DNA from: Oceanobacillus sp. CFH 90083
GTDB lineage: Bacteria > Bacillota > Bacilli > Bacillales > Amphibacillaceae
NCBI RefSeq assembly: GCF_009389585.1
Contig: NZ_VIYG01000008.1
Location: 1 to 64,000 of the forward strand
Direction: 5' to 3'
DNA length: 64,000 nt
A model generated the notes under the pieces. It worked only from the letters and a program-made list of their open reading frames with translations. It had not been told where the DNA came from and did not search any database. The position numbers and the translations under genes are program-made. Shown piece after piece: positions 1 through 8,591 of this stretch. How positions within the stretch are numbered: the stretch's first letter is position 1; each line of letters begins with the position of its first letter.

Positions 1-60
1 TTCTGTTTTTACCGGGTTTTGTCCCAGCCTCTTTTTCTAGTAATCATTTGAATTATTAAA

Positions 61-300
61 TCAACTACCTATGACATTTTTTATTTGTTCAGGATCAAAA
101 CCTTCAATGGTGTGTTTCGTTTCGTTGTCTTTGATAATTATGAATGGAATACCTTGTACTCCATAGATCCCTAGTTCCTGATCGTTTAGATCGTTATCTA
201 TATCTTTAAATTCATAATTATAAGCATTCTCAACTAACCATTTCTCTAATAGCTTACAATAAGAACACCATTTTGCTCCATAAACCATTATACTTTTCAA
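61..300 (-). CDS. Glutaredoxin-like thiol-disulfide protein
   Basis: A small thioredoxin-fold protein of about 79 residues. Near its N-terminus it carries the redox motif WCSYC, followed by the cis-proline region GIPFIII and an ending like those of glutaredoxins (IEGFDPEQIKNVI). This family reduces disulfides or mixed disulfides in the cytoplasm using the CxxC cysteines. I place the start at a TTG at 300 because an AAGGGGAG ribosome binding site lies 8 bases upstream. The longer reading from 363 would add a hydrophobic stretch with no ribosome site. It is transcribed leftward, separated from the gene at 480-1223 by a strong hairpin. The family is sure; the substrate is unknown. Confidence 0.8.
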   Translation of the reverse strand: MKSIMVYGAKWCSYCKLLEKWLVENAYNYEFKDIDNDLNDQELGIYGVQGIPFIIIKDNETKHTIEGFDPEQIKNVIGS

Positions 301-390
301 ATAAAATACTCCCCTTTTAAAAACATTAATATATATAAGAGATACGACAATAGAAAAAATCAAAAATTATATAATTTATTTATGAAATAT

Positions 391-443
391 AAAAAGAAGC
401 CCGGTAATATCCAGTTTTAAAATGAGCTCATCGGGCTTCTTTA
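391..443 (-). terminator. Rho-independent terminator after the PLA2-like gene
   Basis: An inverted repeat with arms reading AAGAAGCCCG and CGGGCTTCTT is followed on the minus strand by a run of T. It sits just downstream of the minus-strand gene ending at 480, so it most likely ends that transcript before the glutaredoxin gene. Confidence 0.8.
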
Positions 444-479
444 TCATCTAGTTATTCATTTGAAGTAGTATAAACCATA

Positions 480-1223
480 TTATACAATAATAAAGTTACA
501 TTTAGCAGTGAAGAAAGCGTAAATAGAACTCTTAGCTATATTATTACCTTTTTGTTTCTTAACGCAATTAATTAAAGGTCTATCGCATTTAGAGCAACGA
601 CTTGATTTATTTTTTCTATAACAATCATCATGCGTTTTGCAGCACCTATCTACGCCGTTTGCTGGAGTTCCGCCCCCTGTTTGGTAGCCACATCCTTTAC
701 CACACCATTTGTATCCGCCTGGTAAACAAAAATCAAATACACCTTGTGGCTGAATTTGTACTGCAGTTTCTCCAGGGACATATGATGCTTCATTTGGCAA
801 TAATCCATCCTCTGCAGCAGCTTCTGCGATTTCTTTTTGCAGCTGTTCAGTATAAGCTGTTTCTTCAACCAGAACAACTTCGTTTTCAATAAACTCATAT
901 TCTTTAAAAACGACTTCTCCTTCTTCCTCAGCTAACTTGTCACCGACTACAACCTCAATTGTTGAATCGTCATAGACACCCTCTGTAACCACAATATTTA
1001 AATGATCTTCAATAAATAATTTAGTAGTTTTTGCAATGAAAATTTCATTTCCAGTGCCTGCAAAATCATAAGCGTAAGATTGAACAGCGAGATCATTAAG
1101 CGTTACATCTAGCCCCTGGGAAAGCTCATTGAAAAGAGTTTTTACTTTTTCTTTCTCTAACATTCTTTTCTTAACTTCAACCAATTCCTGACCTTCCAGG
1201 TATTTACCGTTTAAAAAATTCAT
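480..1223 (-). CDS. Protein with C-terminal phospholipase A2-like domain
   Basis: 247 residues. The last 85 or so form a cysteine-rich domain with hallmarks of secreted phospholipase A2: a WCGKGCG segment resembling the calcium-binding loop (about 173-179), then CCKTHDDCY (about 194-202) containing the His-Asp catalytic pair, then further cysteines. PLA2 enzymes hydrolyse the sn-2 ester of phospholipids with calcium. The first 160 residues are acidic, have no signal peptide or membrane segment, and match nothing I recognise; they may be a propeptide, export or immunity-type region. The start has a GGGAG site 8 bases upstream. The gene diverges from the ECF sigma gene. Activity and export are inference; the domain call rests on motif recognition. 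Confidence 0.65.
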   Translation of the reverse strand: MNFLNGKYLEGQELVEVKKRMLEKEKVKTLFNELSQGLDVTLNDLAVQSYAYDFAGTGNEIFIAKTTKLFIEDHLNIVVTEGVYDDSTIEVVVGDKLAEEEGEVVFKEYEFIENEVVLVEETAYTEQLQKEIAEAAAEDGLLPNEASYVPGETAVQIQPQGVFDFCLPGGYKWCGKGCGYQTGGGTPANGVDRCCKTHDDCYRKNKSSRCSKCDRPLINCVKKQKGNNIAKSSIYAFFTAKCNFIIV

Positions 1224-1323
1224 ATCTACATCTCCCTTAATTATTTTTCAGGTTAAAACCTGTTATTATCTAAAGAGATTTTTTTGGTAGAATATCAAAA
1301 TAAATAATTTTTTATTAAAAACT

Positions 1324-1350
1324 TGAAACGGTTTTATCTGTTCATCCGTT
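1324..1350 (+). promoter_or_regulatory. Candidate ECF-sigma autoregulatory promoter
   Basis: TGAAAC at 1324-1329 and CGTT at 1347-1350 are separated by 17 bases, close to the TGAAAC-N16-CGT pattern of Bacillus ECF sigma promoters. It lies 26 bases upstream of the sigma gene, so autoregulation is a reasonable inference. Confidence 0.45.
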
Positions 1351-1375
1351 TATAGGGAAAAGAAAGAGGGGGAAC

Positions 1376-1858
1376 ATGAATTCAATTGAGGATTTATTCA
1401 AATTATACGCGAACGATGTTTACAGATTTCTTTTAACAATGACAAAAGATGAACATGCAGCAGAAGACCTCCTTCAAGATACATTTTACAAAGCATTCAT
1501 CAATATGGATGCTTACACAGGAGGAAATATAAAGGCTTGGCTGTTTACTATTGCCAGAAATACCTTTATAGATGATTTTAGAAAAAATAAACGAATAGTA
1601 GTAAGTTCTGACATATTTAAAGATGATAACGGGATGCAGTTCGCGCTAGAGGATATTGTAGTTACTAATGATATCGTTGACCATATTGCTGAAATTATAA
1701 ATAAACTTCCTCTAAATCAACGAAAAGCAATCATTTTAAAGGATTTTAGAGGACTAACCTATGAGGAAGGGGCAGAGATTATGGAAATCAAATCATCTAA
1801 CTTTAAGACCCTTGTTCATCGGGCAAGAAAGACCATTAGATTGGAGTATAAGGAGTGA
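1376..1858 (+). CDS. ECF RNA polymerase sigma factor
   Basis: 160 residues with the two-domain layout of group 4 sigma factors. Region 2 is near residues 5-70, with AAEDLLQDTFYKAF and a WLFTIARNTFIDDFRK stretch. Region 4 is near 105-155, with the LPLNQRKAIILKDFRGLTY helix-turn-helix. It directs RNA polymerase to a small regulon, usually for envelope stress. The ATG has a GAGGGGG site just upstream. The stop overlaps the ribosome site of the next gene, a membrane protein of the usual anti-sigma type, so the pair is an operon. A candidate autoregulatory promoter lies upstream. The regulon and inducing signal cannot be read here. Confidence 0.9.
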   Translation: MNSIEDLFKLYANDVYRFLLTMTKDEHAAEDLLQDTFYKAFINMDAYTGGNIKAWLFTIARNTFIDDFRKNKRIVVSSDIFKDDNGMQFALEDIVVTNDIVDHIAEIINKLPLNQRKAIILKDFRGLTYEEGAEIMEIKSSNFKTLVHRARKTIRLEYKE

Positions 1859-1863
1859 GCTTT

Positions 1864-2832
1864 ATGAGCCGATTTTCAGATGAGAAACTAACGGAAAGTA
1901 AACAAATGGATATTATTAAGGCATCTAAATTAAAAGCAAGGTGGAATACGATTCTAACGAGTTTAACAATTATCTTACTCATTATTCCGGTAACATATTT
2001 TTTGACTGTCACTTATTACAGTGTAACGAATAAAGCAAATGATGAAATTACTGCTACAGAAACAATGTATTCACTCACTAGGCCAAATCTTCAAATTGGA
2101 GATTTGGAAATGAAATCCGAAATTACACCTTTCTTTGGATTACATCTATCTGCGCCACTATACAAACAGGTTGGAAAAGAAATATTCAATACAGGCGATT
2201 ATCAAACGAAAATAACACCCGGAAATAACCAAAATGTATCTGAGAATTTATTAATTAATGATGTACCAATGAATACGATGGACAAAGAGTTCGTTTTCCA
2301 TTATCCAGATAATGATACTCCCTTACCAGAGTATTTAAATCAAGGATGGGAGCAGCTTCAAAATGTATCGGAAGGAACAGTGACTGAAGCATTCTTATCT
2401 TTAGATAGGTCTTACACATCAGAAGAAATTGAGGAAATTATATCTGATTATGATGTTGATTTAGTTTGGAACGCAGTTGATACGGGAGTTGAAAAAGAAA
2501 TGGTAGACGAAGAAGGGCGTTTTGTTACGCCAATTGGCTACCCAGAGAATAATGAATTGCCAGCTAACTCTTCATTTGAAGCTGAAAATAATCAAGAGCT
2601 TTTTATGGAACAACTACAATACTTGAATAAGCATAAGAAATTGACAGACAGCATCCGAAAAGATATCTCTATAGCTGCACAGGAACGTTTAATTTATCTA
2701 GAAGAGAATGGCGTAGGAATCTATGGAATTGTTGTAACAGGACCATCAAAAGAAATTTTAGAAATGGAACAGCAGGCTGAAATAGAGGGAATTTACATTG
2801 GTGAAACGGAATTTTGGAACTGGAATAAATAG
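1864..2832 (+). CDS. Membrane anti-sigma factor
   Basis: 322 residues: a cytoplasmic N-terminus, one transmembrane segment near residues 35-60 (TILTSLTIILLIIPVTYFL), then a long extracytoplasmic region ending in a domain typical of sigma-factor regulator proteins of Bacillaceae. It should hold the ECF factor at 1376-1858 inactive until an envelope signal. I choose the ATG at 1864 because AAGGAG (1850-1855) lies 8 bases upstream; the GTG at 1855 overlaps that site. Its tight coupling to the sigma gene supports the role. Direct binding is inferred. Confidence 0.75.
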   Translation: MSRFSDEKLTESKQMDIIKASKLKARWNTILTSLTIILLIIPVTYFLTVTYYSVTNKANDEITATETMYSLTRPNLQIGDLEMKSEITPFFGLHLSAPLYKQVGKEIFNTGDYQTKITPGNNQNVSENLLINDVPMNTMDKEFVFHYPDNDTPLPEYLNQGWEQLQNVSEGTVTEAFLSLDRSYTSEEIEEIISDYDVDLVWNAVDTGVEKEMVDEEGRFVTPIGYPENNELPANSSFEAENNQELFMEQLQYLNKHKKLTDSIRKDISIAAQERLIYLEENGVGIYGIVVTGPSKEILEMEQQAEIEGIYIGETEFWNWNK

Positions 2833-2844
2833 GAGGAGTATTAA

Positions 2845-3120
2845 ATGCTAACAAAATATCGTATTTTCAATATAGTAAGCTTGCTTTCGGTTGCCATGGG
2901 GCTAGTTAGTTTGCTTATGATAAATATAAGTATATTGTACAATAACACGTTTTTATTAAACTTTATCCCGCAAGGTATTGGCCTTCTTGCGGGTATAATA
3001 GGTGTTTTCAACAAACAAAGTAAAAACTATGGACTATGGGGAGTTGCATTGAATGCTTCTACCCTTGTATATATATTTATTGTTATGGTACTAGGAGCAA
3101 CAATTAATCCTCAACCATAA
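2845..3120 (+). CDS. Small membrane protein of the sigma operon
   Basis: 91 residues with three hydrophobic segments (about 7-27, 33-55 and 66-87), so an integral membrane protein. An AGGAGGAG site precedes the ATG, and the gene begins only 12 bases after the anti-sigma gene, so it is probably cotranscribed. I do not recognise the family. It may be an auxiliary of the sigma/anti-sigma pair or a target of it. Confidence 0.6.
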   Translation: MLTKYRIFNIVSLLSVAMGLVSLLMINISILYNNTFLLNFIPQGIGLLAGIIGVFNKQSKNYGLWGVALNASTLVYIFIVMVLGATINPQP

Positions 3121-3230
3121 TAAACAATCTTATAAACGCTTTAAATTCTTTTCTATAAATTGCATAATGGGGAGAATGTTAAAGTGATTGTTATTAAACG
3201 AAGGAGGAGGAACTCATAGCCGAAGGAATT

Positions 3231-3491
3231 ATGGAGACATTATTCTATATTCTTGTTTTTGGGGTTGTTATATTCCTGCTGAGTATGCTTTTTAAAGAAA
3301 AGAGAATCGTCCCGCCTCTTACTATCATTCTTATCAGTATCGTGGCGTTTATCATAAGCATTCTCATTGGTGGCTGGGAAGGAATAGGCCTGGCATATAT
3401 GAGTTTTAATGCTTTTACAGCTTCCATTATAAATATTTTTATCATGACTATTATTAACAAATCCAAGAAAAATAAAAAGCCTGGAAATTAA
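3231..3491 (+). CDS. Small hypothetical membrane protein
   Basis: 86 residues with three predicted transmembrane segments and a lysine-rich tail (KSKKNKKPGN), suggesting a cytoplasmic C-terminus. The start is uncertain. GAAGGA lies only 3 bases before this ATG, while a stronger AAGGAGGAGG lies about 20 bases upstream and could instead serve a very short reading frame. A terminator follows directly. No family is recognised. Confidence 0.5.
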   Translation: METLFYILVFGVVIFLLSMLFKEKRIVPPLTIILISIVAFIISILIGGWEGIGLAYMSFNAFTASIINIFIMTIINKSKKNKKPGN

Positions 3492-3500
3492 TCCAGGCTC

Positions 3501-3543
3501 AGCTTGTAGAGAAAGTATGGTATTTTCTCTACAAGCTTTTTTA
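3501..3543 (+). terminator. Rho-independent terminator
   Basis: A 14-base stem (AGCTTGTAGAGAAA with its complement) and a run of T follow the small membrane protein gene. A second, shorter palindrome (AGCCTGG...CCAGGCT) overlaps the stop codon just before it. Confidence 0.85.
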
Positions 3544-3601
3544 TATGATTAAAATAACAAAGAAAAAAATAAGATAATCATGAAAACAAACTCCCATCTA
3601 C

Positions 3602-4018
3602 CTATCCTTGCTTGGACAGGTAGATGGCAATCTTCTTCATGTTCTGGCAGGCTGCAGTGAGTAATACTTGCTCTCCCGCATTCTGCAATCCTCTCAACCT
3701 GCAGTAGCGAAGACCATGCAGTTCTTTAGAGTCTGCAAAACTTTGCTCTATTTTTTCTTTTCTAAATTTGTATAGCTTTTTCCCGGAAACGGATAACCGA
3801 TTAGATCGTACTTGTTCTTTATGTTCTTCCCAAACATGCCGGGTGATTACTTTCTGATGGTTTTTCGAGCGGGTGCACTGTTCTAAAAGTGGGCAGGATA
3901 TACACTTTTTCAGGTCTGATTTAAATTCTCTGTAGCCGTCTCGTGTCGTTGTTTTATATGGCAATTCTTCTCCATTCGGACAAATGTAGATATCCCGATC
4001 CTTATCATAACGGAATTT
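3602..4018 (-). pseudogene. IS1182-family transposase, C-terminal remnant
   Basis: The reading frame encodes the C-terminal part of an IS1182-type DDE transposase: CPNGEELPYKTTTRDG, a cysteine cluster (CISCPLLEQC), and the ending with KIEQSFADSKELHGLRYCRLRG that contains the terminal catalytic-region glutamate. The match starts abruptly near 4018, and everything upstream (the N-terminal half or more) is missing. The 3' end coincides with a palindrome (3595-3626) that may be a terminator. The remnant cannot be active. Confidence 0.85.
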
Positions 4019-4162
4019 CCACTAATGTATTTATCTATTTTTCTAAAAAGAGAAATAGTGATGATTATTATCTTTATTATATGTGTCAGGCTTATCATAG
4101 GTAAATGGATGAGAACTGAAAGGATTTGAAGAATATAACCTTCTGGTTTTCTTCTAATAAGA

Positions 4163-4207
4163 GTTTACCATCTAGTAAGGTGAGGAGAACCTTACTAGAT
4201 GGTAAAC
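4163..4207. repeat. Perfect 19-bp inverted repeat, 7-base loop
   Basis: Arms 4163-4181 and 4189-4207 are exact reverse complements around GAGGAGA. It lies in the gene-free stretch 4019-4368, between the transposase remnant and the CofE-like gene. No strong T-run follows on either strand, so it is not a textbook terminator. I see nothing else in this stretch except a weak hairpin near 4314-4341 (AGGAC/GTCCT), which may end the minus-strand CofE-like transcript. Confidence 0.7.
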
Positions 4208-4368
4208 GAGGTTTTAGATAAAAAGTGAAGTTTTCCTAACGAGTCAAAAAGAGAACATACCATTATATAAGCACGCTCTCTTTCGAACACCCACCACCCT
4301 ATAGAACACAGGACAAAGGAGTCACCCTCCCTCGTCCTATAAGTTTTTGCTGAGTGTCCTACCAACAC

Positions 4369-5559
4369 CTATTTCGTATAATTATCAAAATACCCCTGAA
4401 TAAACACAATCGGCGTCCCTTTATCCCCGCTGCCTGAAGTTAAATCAGACAATGAACCAATAAGGTCCGTCAGTCTCCGTGGAGTAGTTCCTTGCGCTTC
4501 CATCGCTCCGACTAAGTCATCCTGTTTCTCATCAATGTATTTAGAGATGGCTTTTTTTAGTTCTTCCCCTTTTAAGTTAGCAAATTGATTATCAGCCAAG
4601 TACTTTAATTTAATTTCATTCGGTGTTCCTTCTAATCCAGCTGTGTAAGCAGGGGAAACAACCGGATCTGCCAGCTCCCATATCTTTCCTACAGGATCTT
4701 TAAATGCTCCATCACCATAAACCATGACCTCAACCGTTTTACCTGTCTTTTCTTTTAGGATTTCTTGAATGTTATCAACGACAGGCTGACAATTGTGCGG
4801 GAATAGCTTTACACTATCCTCTGTTGCTTTATTGGAGCCCAGTAAGCCATAAGCCTCATTAAAACCGCTTCCGTCAATGGAATCAGAAAGAATATTATCG
4901 AGACTATAAATTTTTTCACCGCCATTAGCTGTTAAAATTCTTTTCGTTCTCTCCCGTGAATGAATATCACAGCAAAGTACGCTCTTTGTGTATTCCAAAA
5001 TCGTTTTTGAATCATTTGAAAAGATTACTTCGCATTCTACCCCATATTCCTCAACCAGGGACTTGTAATAATCGATATAATCTACGCCTGTGAAGGTATG
5101 TTTGTTGTAGCCAAAATGCTCCCGAAATTGCTTTTCTGTCAGAACATCTGTCCAAGGGTTTATTCCTTTTTCATCAAGTGTATCTAAATCTACTAAATGA
5201 TTGCCTACTTCATCGGCAGGATAGCTTAGCATTAACACGATTTTCTTGGCTCCTTTTGCGATTCCGTTAAGACAAACAGAAAAGCGGTTACGGCTAAGGA
5301 TCGGGAAAATCACACCGATGGTATCATCCCCAAATTTGGTTTGAACATCTTTGGCAATATGGTCAATGGTGGCATAGTTGCCTTGTGCACGTGCCACAAC
5401 CGACTCCGTAACGGTCACAACATCTTTATCCTGAATGGTAAAGCCTTCAACTTCTGCTGCTTTTAATACACTATCAACAACGATTTCTTCAATGCGATCC
5501 CCCGTATTGATGATGGGACAACGCAGTCCCCTGGCAATAGTTCCTACAACTCTTTCCAT
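4369..5559 (-). CDS. CofE-like protein (F420-0:L-glutamate ligase family)
   Basis: About 396 residues. The N-terminal part has the pattern of the CofE/FbiB ligase fold: GDRIEEIVVDSV, KDVVTVTESVVARAQGN near 50-65, and a late VMVYGDGAFKDPVG segment. In archaea and actinobacteria this fold adds glutamate to coenzyme F420. Bacilli generally lack F420, so the substrate here is probably different. The start at 5559 is chosen because AAGGAG lies 8 bases upstream; the ATG at 5565 is too close to it. A LysR gene diverges from it 170 bases away and may regulate it. The fold is likely; the reaction is unknown. Confidence 0.65.
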   Translation of the reverse strand: MERVVGTIARGLRCPIINTGDRIEEIVVDSVLKAAEVEGFTIQDKDVVTVTESVVARAQGNYATIDHIAKDVQTKFGDDTIGVIFPILSRNRFSVCLNGIAKGAKKIVLMLSYPADEVGNHLVDLDTLDEKGINPWTDVLTEKQFREHFGYNKHTFTGVDYIDYYKSLVEEYGVECEVIFSNDSKTILEYTKSVLCCDIHSRERTKRILTANGGEKIYSLDNILSDSIDGSGFNEAYGLLGSNKATEDSVKLFPHNCQPVVDNIQEILKEKTGKTVEVMVYGDGAFKDPVGKIWELADPVVSPAYTAGLEGTPNEIKLKYLADNQFANLKGEELKKAISKYIDEKQDDLVGAMEAQGTTPRRLTDLIGSLSDLTSGSGDKGTPIVFIQGYFDNYTK

Positions 5560-5729
5560 AATCATTCGCTCCTTCTTTGCAATCTGGCTATATTTATTCA
5601 AAGGTTCACTTTTTTACAAAGTTTCATCCTAATACACTAACAATCCAAACAGTCTCCTCTTGTAATATACGGCTTTTAATGATATAAGTAAAGTTAATAT
5701 ATCTAATATAGGGTATAAGGATGGATTAT

Positions 5730-6623
5730 ATGGTAGGCAAATTGGATTTATATTATCTTTTTTATACAGTTGGTAAAAATAAAAGCTTTTCCAAAGCGGC
5801 AAAAGAGCTATATATGTCACAGCCGGCCATAAGTCAATCCATGGCACAATTAGAGAAGGAATTAGATACAAAGCTTTTTAATCGGCTGTCTAAAGGTGTA
5901 ACGCTAACGGATGAAGGAGATTTATTGTTTGAATATGTCAGTTCAGCACTTCAATTTATACAGGCTGGTGAAGAAAAGCTTTTAGAATTTAAAAATTTAA
6001 TCATTGGTGAGTTTAAAATAGGGGTCAGTGATACCATTTCGCGATTTTTTTTGCTTCCCTATTTAGAAACATTTCATAATCGATATCCAAATCTCAAATT
6101 CAAAATAGTCAATGGGACAACGTGGGAAATCATCGCTGCCTTAAAAGCAGGAGAAGTGAACATCGCTATCTGTAATCTTCCCATTGATGACAAGTCATTA
6201 GAAGTAAAGCCTTTATTGGAAATTCAGGATACCTTTGTATATGGCGAAAAATACCGAAAAGAATTATCTAAGCCAATCAAACTGGAAGAATTGGTTAAGT
6301 TTCCGCTTATTTTATTGGACAATTCCAATTCCCGGAGATATGTTGAAGAATTTTTTCTTACCAAAGGAATTAAAATCCAGCCGGAATTTGAGTTAGGCTC
6401 ACATGAATTGCTGTTAGAATTTGCAAAGATTAATCTTGGTGTTGCTTGTGTTACCAAAGAATTCTCGGAACAGTTTTTGAGAAAAAGCCTGCTTCATGAA
6501 GTAATCTTAGAGGAACCTATACCTAAAAGAAGTATCGGTATATGTTATTTAAAAAATGCTCCTTTAAATAGAGCTGCGGAAAGGTTTGTTGAGATTATGG
6601 AAGAAAAGATGAGAAATTTTTAA
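5730..6623 (+). CDS. LysR-family transcriptional regulator
   Basis: About 297 residues. The N-terminal winged helix (about 5-62) has KNKSFSKAAKELYMSQPAIS and the LysR-typical GVTLTDEGDLLFEY. The C-terminal effector-binding domain starts near 85 and contains GVACVTKEF. The ATG at 5730 has AAGGA 8 bases upstream, while the ATG at 5721 touches it. LysR proteins usually regulate a divergent neighbour, here the CofE-like gene, in response to a small ligand. Family sure; target inferred. Confidence 0.9.
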   Translation: MVGKLDLYYLFYTVGKNKSFSKAAKELYMSQPAISQSMAQLEKELDTKLFNRLSKGVTLTDEGDLLFEYVSSALQFIQAGEEKLLEFKNLIIGEFKIGVSDTISRFFLLPYLETFHNRYPNLKFKIVNGTTWEIIAALKAGEVNIAICNLPIDDKSLEVKPLLEIQDTFVYGEKYRKELSKPIKLEELVKFPLILLDNSNSRRYVEEFFLTKGIKIQPEFELGSHELLLEFAKINLGVACVTKEFSEQFLRKSLLHEVILEEPIPKRSIGICYLKNAPLNRAAERFVEIMEEKMRNF

Positions 6624-6708
6624 TAGCAATAAATGTACCATAAGAAAAAGAGATCTTATATTTGAGAGCATATGAAACAACCATTTTGTAACCATAGGAG
6701 GTAATTAA

Positions 6709-7236
6709 ATGAATGATCATTTTATTGTAATGGCAAAAAAGGGCAGGATGGTCATGCTGACTATTTTGTCTCTCGTGTTTGTTGCGCTGGGCATATTTAT
6801 TTTATTAGTCCCGTCTAATGAACGAATATTACCCATGGTGATAGGGGTTCTTGCCATTTTAGTATTCGGACTTTGTTTCCTGTATTATGTTAAAGCACTT
6901 GTCGAAAGGGAGCCCGCCGTTATTATTACTAAAGAAGGAATTATAGATAATTCTAGTTATATTCGAGCAGGCCTCGTCAAATGGGAGGAAATTGAAACAA
7001 TTGAATTTTTGAACTTTTCAGGTCAGATATTTCTTGGCATTTTTACATATGATCGTGAATTGATTATCAACCGATCAAGCGGAATGAAGAGAGTATTTAA
7101 CCGATTAAACAAAGGGCTATTGCCATCTCAAGTTAATATTCCCTTTAAGAATTTGGATTGTTCTGCGGAGGAACTAATGAATGCTATTGAAGAATGTTGG
7201 GAAACGGGGCTGAAGGAAGAAAGTAAAAAAGAGTGA
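6709..7236 (+). CDS. STM3941-type membrane protein with PH-like domain
   Basis: 175 residues. Two transmembrane segments (about 15-32 and 40-62) are followed by a soluble domain beginning PAVIITKEGIIDNSS, with VKWEEIETIEF, the pattern of bacterial PH-like domains in STM3941-type proteins. The molecular function of the family is not known to me. A GGAGG site precedes the ATG and a terminator follows, so it is probably monocistronic. Confidence 0.7.
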   Translation: MNDHFIVMAKKGRMVMLTILSLVFVALGIFILLVPSNERILPMVIGVLAILVFGLCFLYYVKALVEREPAVIITKEGIIDNSSYIRAGLVKWEEIETIEFLNFSGQIFLGIFTYDRELIINRSSGMKRVFNRLNKGLLPSQVNIPFKNLDCSAEELMNAIEECWETGLKEESKKE

Positions 7237-7280
7237 AGCCAAAAAGCTGTCAGCAGAAATGATTAGTAAATACATTAAAA

Positions 7281-7325
7281 AAAGAGGGATTTCACATCAA
7301 CTCGGGTGCGAAATTCCTCTTTCTT
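7281..7325 (+). terminator. Rho-independent terminator
   Basis: AAAGAGGGATTTC pairs with GAAATTCCTCTTT, followed by T-rich sequence. It lies between two convergent genes (plus-strand STM3941-like, minus-strand symporter) and may serve both. Confidence 0.7.
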
Positions 7326-7361
7326 TATTTGTGGCTGGCTATGTCCTGGCCTCTACATATT

Positions 7362-8591
7362 TTAAGTTTTCCGAGCTTTTAATTTTAAGCCCCGTTTTTC
7401 CTCCGATTTATCAATAAGAACTGCCGCTGCGGCATCGCCGGTAACATTCATGGTCGTATAAGCCATATCAAGTAATCGATAGATGGCTGCGATAGGACCC
7501 ATCAATTCAATCGGCAGATTAAGAAGTGTCAGGAAGGATGCCCCGAGTACAATTCCGCCACCTGGAATACCAGGTGCTGCCATATTTAAAATCGTAGCAA
7601 TAATAACGAGGTAAATAATCTGCCCGACACCGAGCGGAATATCGTAAAAGTCGGATACAAAGACAGCAAGTAAACTAAACGATACTGCTCCGCCGGCCAT
7701 ATTAATAGTCGTTCCCAATGGTACAACAAAGTTCGTAATGGATTCGGAAACTTTAAAATCATTTCTGGTTACTCGCATGGTTGTCGGCATCGTTACAGCA
7801 GAGCTTGTGGTGGATAGAGATACAAGCCACACCTTATAAATACCTTTAATAAAATCAATCGGACTGAGCTTACTATATAACCAGGCTGGAAGTAACATAA
7901 CCAGGATAAATACGATAATACATGCAAAATATGCTGTGAAAATGTACAATCCAAGTGCAGAGAAAATACCGGCACCATATTCGGCAACAGCGAATGCCAT
8001 CAGCGAAATAATTCCGATCGGTGTCAGTTCCATGATGAAATCAAGAATTTTAAAGATGACCTTGGACAAGCTGTTGATAAAAGTTCTGACTGGATCCGCC
8101 TCTTTTCCAACGACAACAATGGCTACAGAGAAAATAAGCGTGAATAAAATCGTTGCAAGAATATCCCCTTCCGAAATCGCTTGGAATAGATTACTAGGTA
8201 CGATATTCATAAAGAAATCTGCAATACTCGGTTCGGTAACTTCACCGTCATATCCGACAGCATCAATATTAATGCTCTGACCAGGACGAATCAGGTAGGA
8301 AATGGCTAAACTAATGGCTGCTGTGGTAATAAACATGGCGACAAAGACAAAGATACTCTTAAAGCCGATTCGCCCGAGATCACTGGAGCTGCCAATATTA
8401 ATAATACCAGTGGAGACGGCTACAAAAATAATGGGAATAATCATCATCTGAATTAAATTTAAGTAAATATCGCCGATGAATTTTGTTTGAATAGAGATCT
8501 CGGGTAAAAGTATACCAAACAGGATTCCGAGTCCGAATCCAATCGCAATTCGGGTGAATAAGTATTTTTTAGCTGTTAAAAGTTGTTTCAT
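7362..8591 (-). CDS. Dicarboxylate/amino acid:cation symporter (DAACS family)
   Basis: 409 residues, highly hydrophobic, matching the GltP/DctA family. It has the serine-rich hairpin STTSSAVTMPTT, the NMAGGA segment at the position of the usual NMDGT cation-binding motif (Asp replaced by Ala), and a late MNVTGDAAAAVLI helix. It should import an acidic amino acid or dicarboxylate with sodium or protons. AAAGGAG lies 9 bases before the ATG. It overlaps the 3' end of the prephenate dehydratase gene by 23 bases, so the two are translated from one mRNA. The substrate is not identifiable; the altered NMDGT motif suggests it differs from GltP. Confidence 0.88.
   Translation of the reverse strand: MKQLLTAKKYLFTRIAIGFGLGILFGILLPEISIQTKFIGDIYLNLIQMMIIPIIFVAVSTGIINIGSSSDLGRIGFKSIFVFVAMFITTAAISLAISYLIRPGQSINIDAVGYDGEVTEPSIADFFMNIVPSNLFQAISEGDILATILFTLIFSVAIVVVGKEADPVRTFINSLSKVIFKILDFIMELTPIGIISLMAFAVAEYGAGIFSALGLYIFTAYFACIIVFILVMLLPAWLYSKLSPIDFIKGIYKVWLVSLSTTSSAVTMPTTMRVTRNDFKVSESITNFVVPLGTTINMAGGAVSFSLLAVFVSDFYDIPLGVGQIIYLVIIATILNMAAPGIPGGGIVLGASFLTLLNLPIELMGPIAAIYRLLDMAYTTMNVTGDAAAAVLIDKSEEKRGLKLKARKT

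Noticed and set aside
4314-4341. Possible riboswitch near the CofE-like gene
   Set aside because: Only one short hairpin is present and it is downstream of the gene, so at most a weak terminator.
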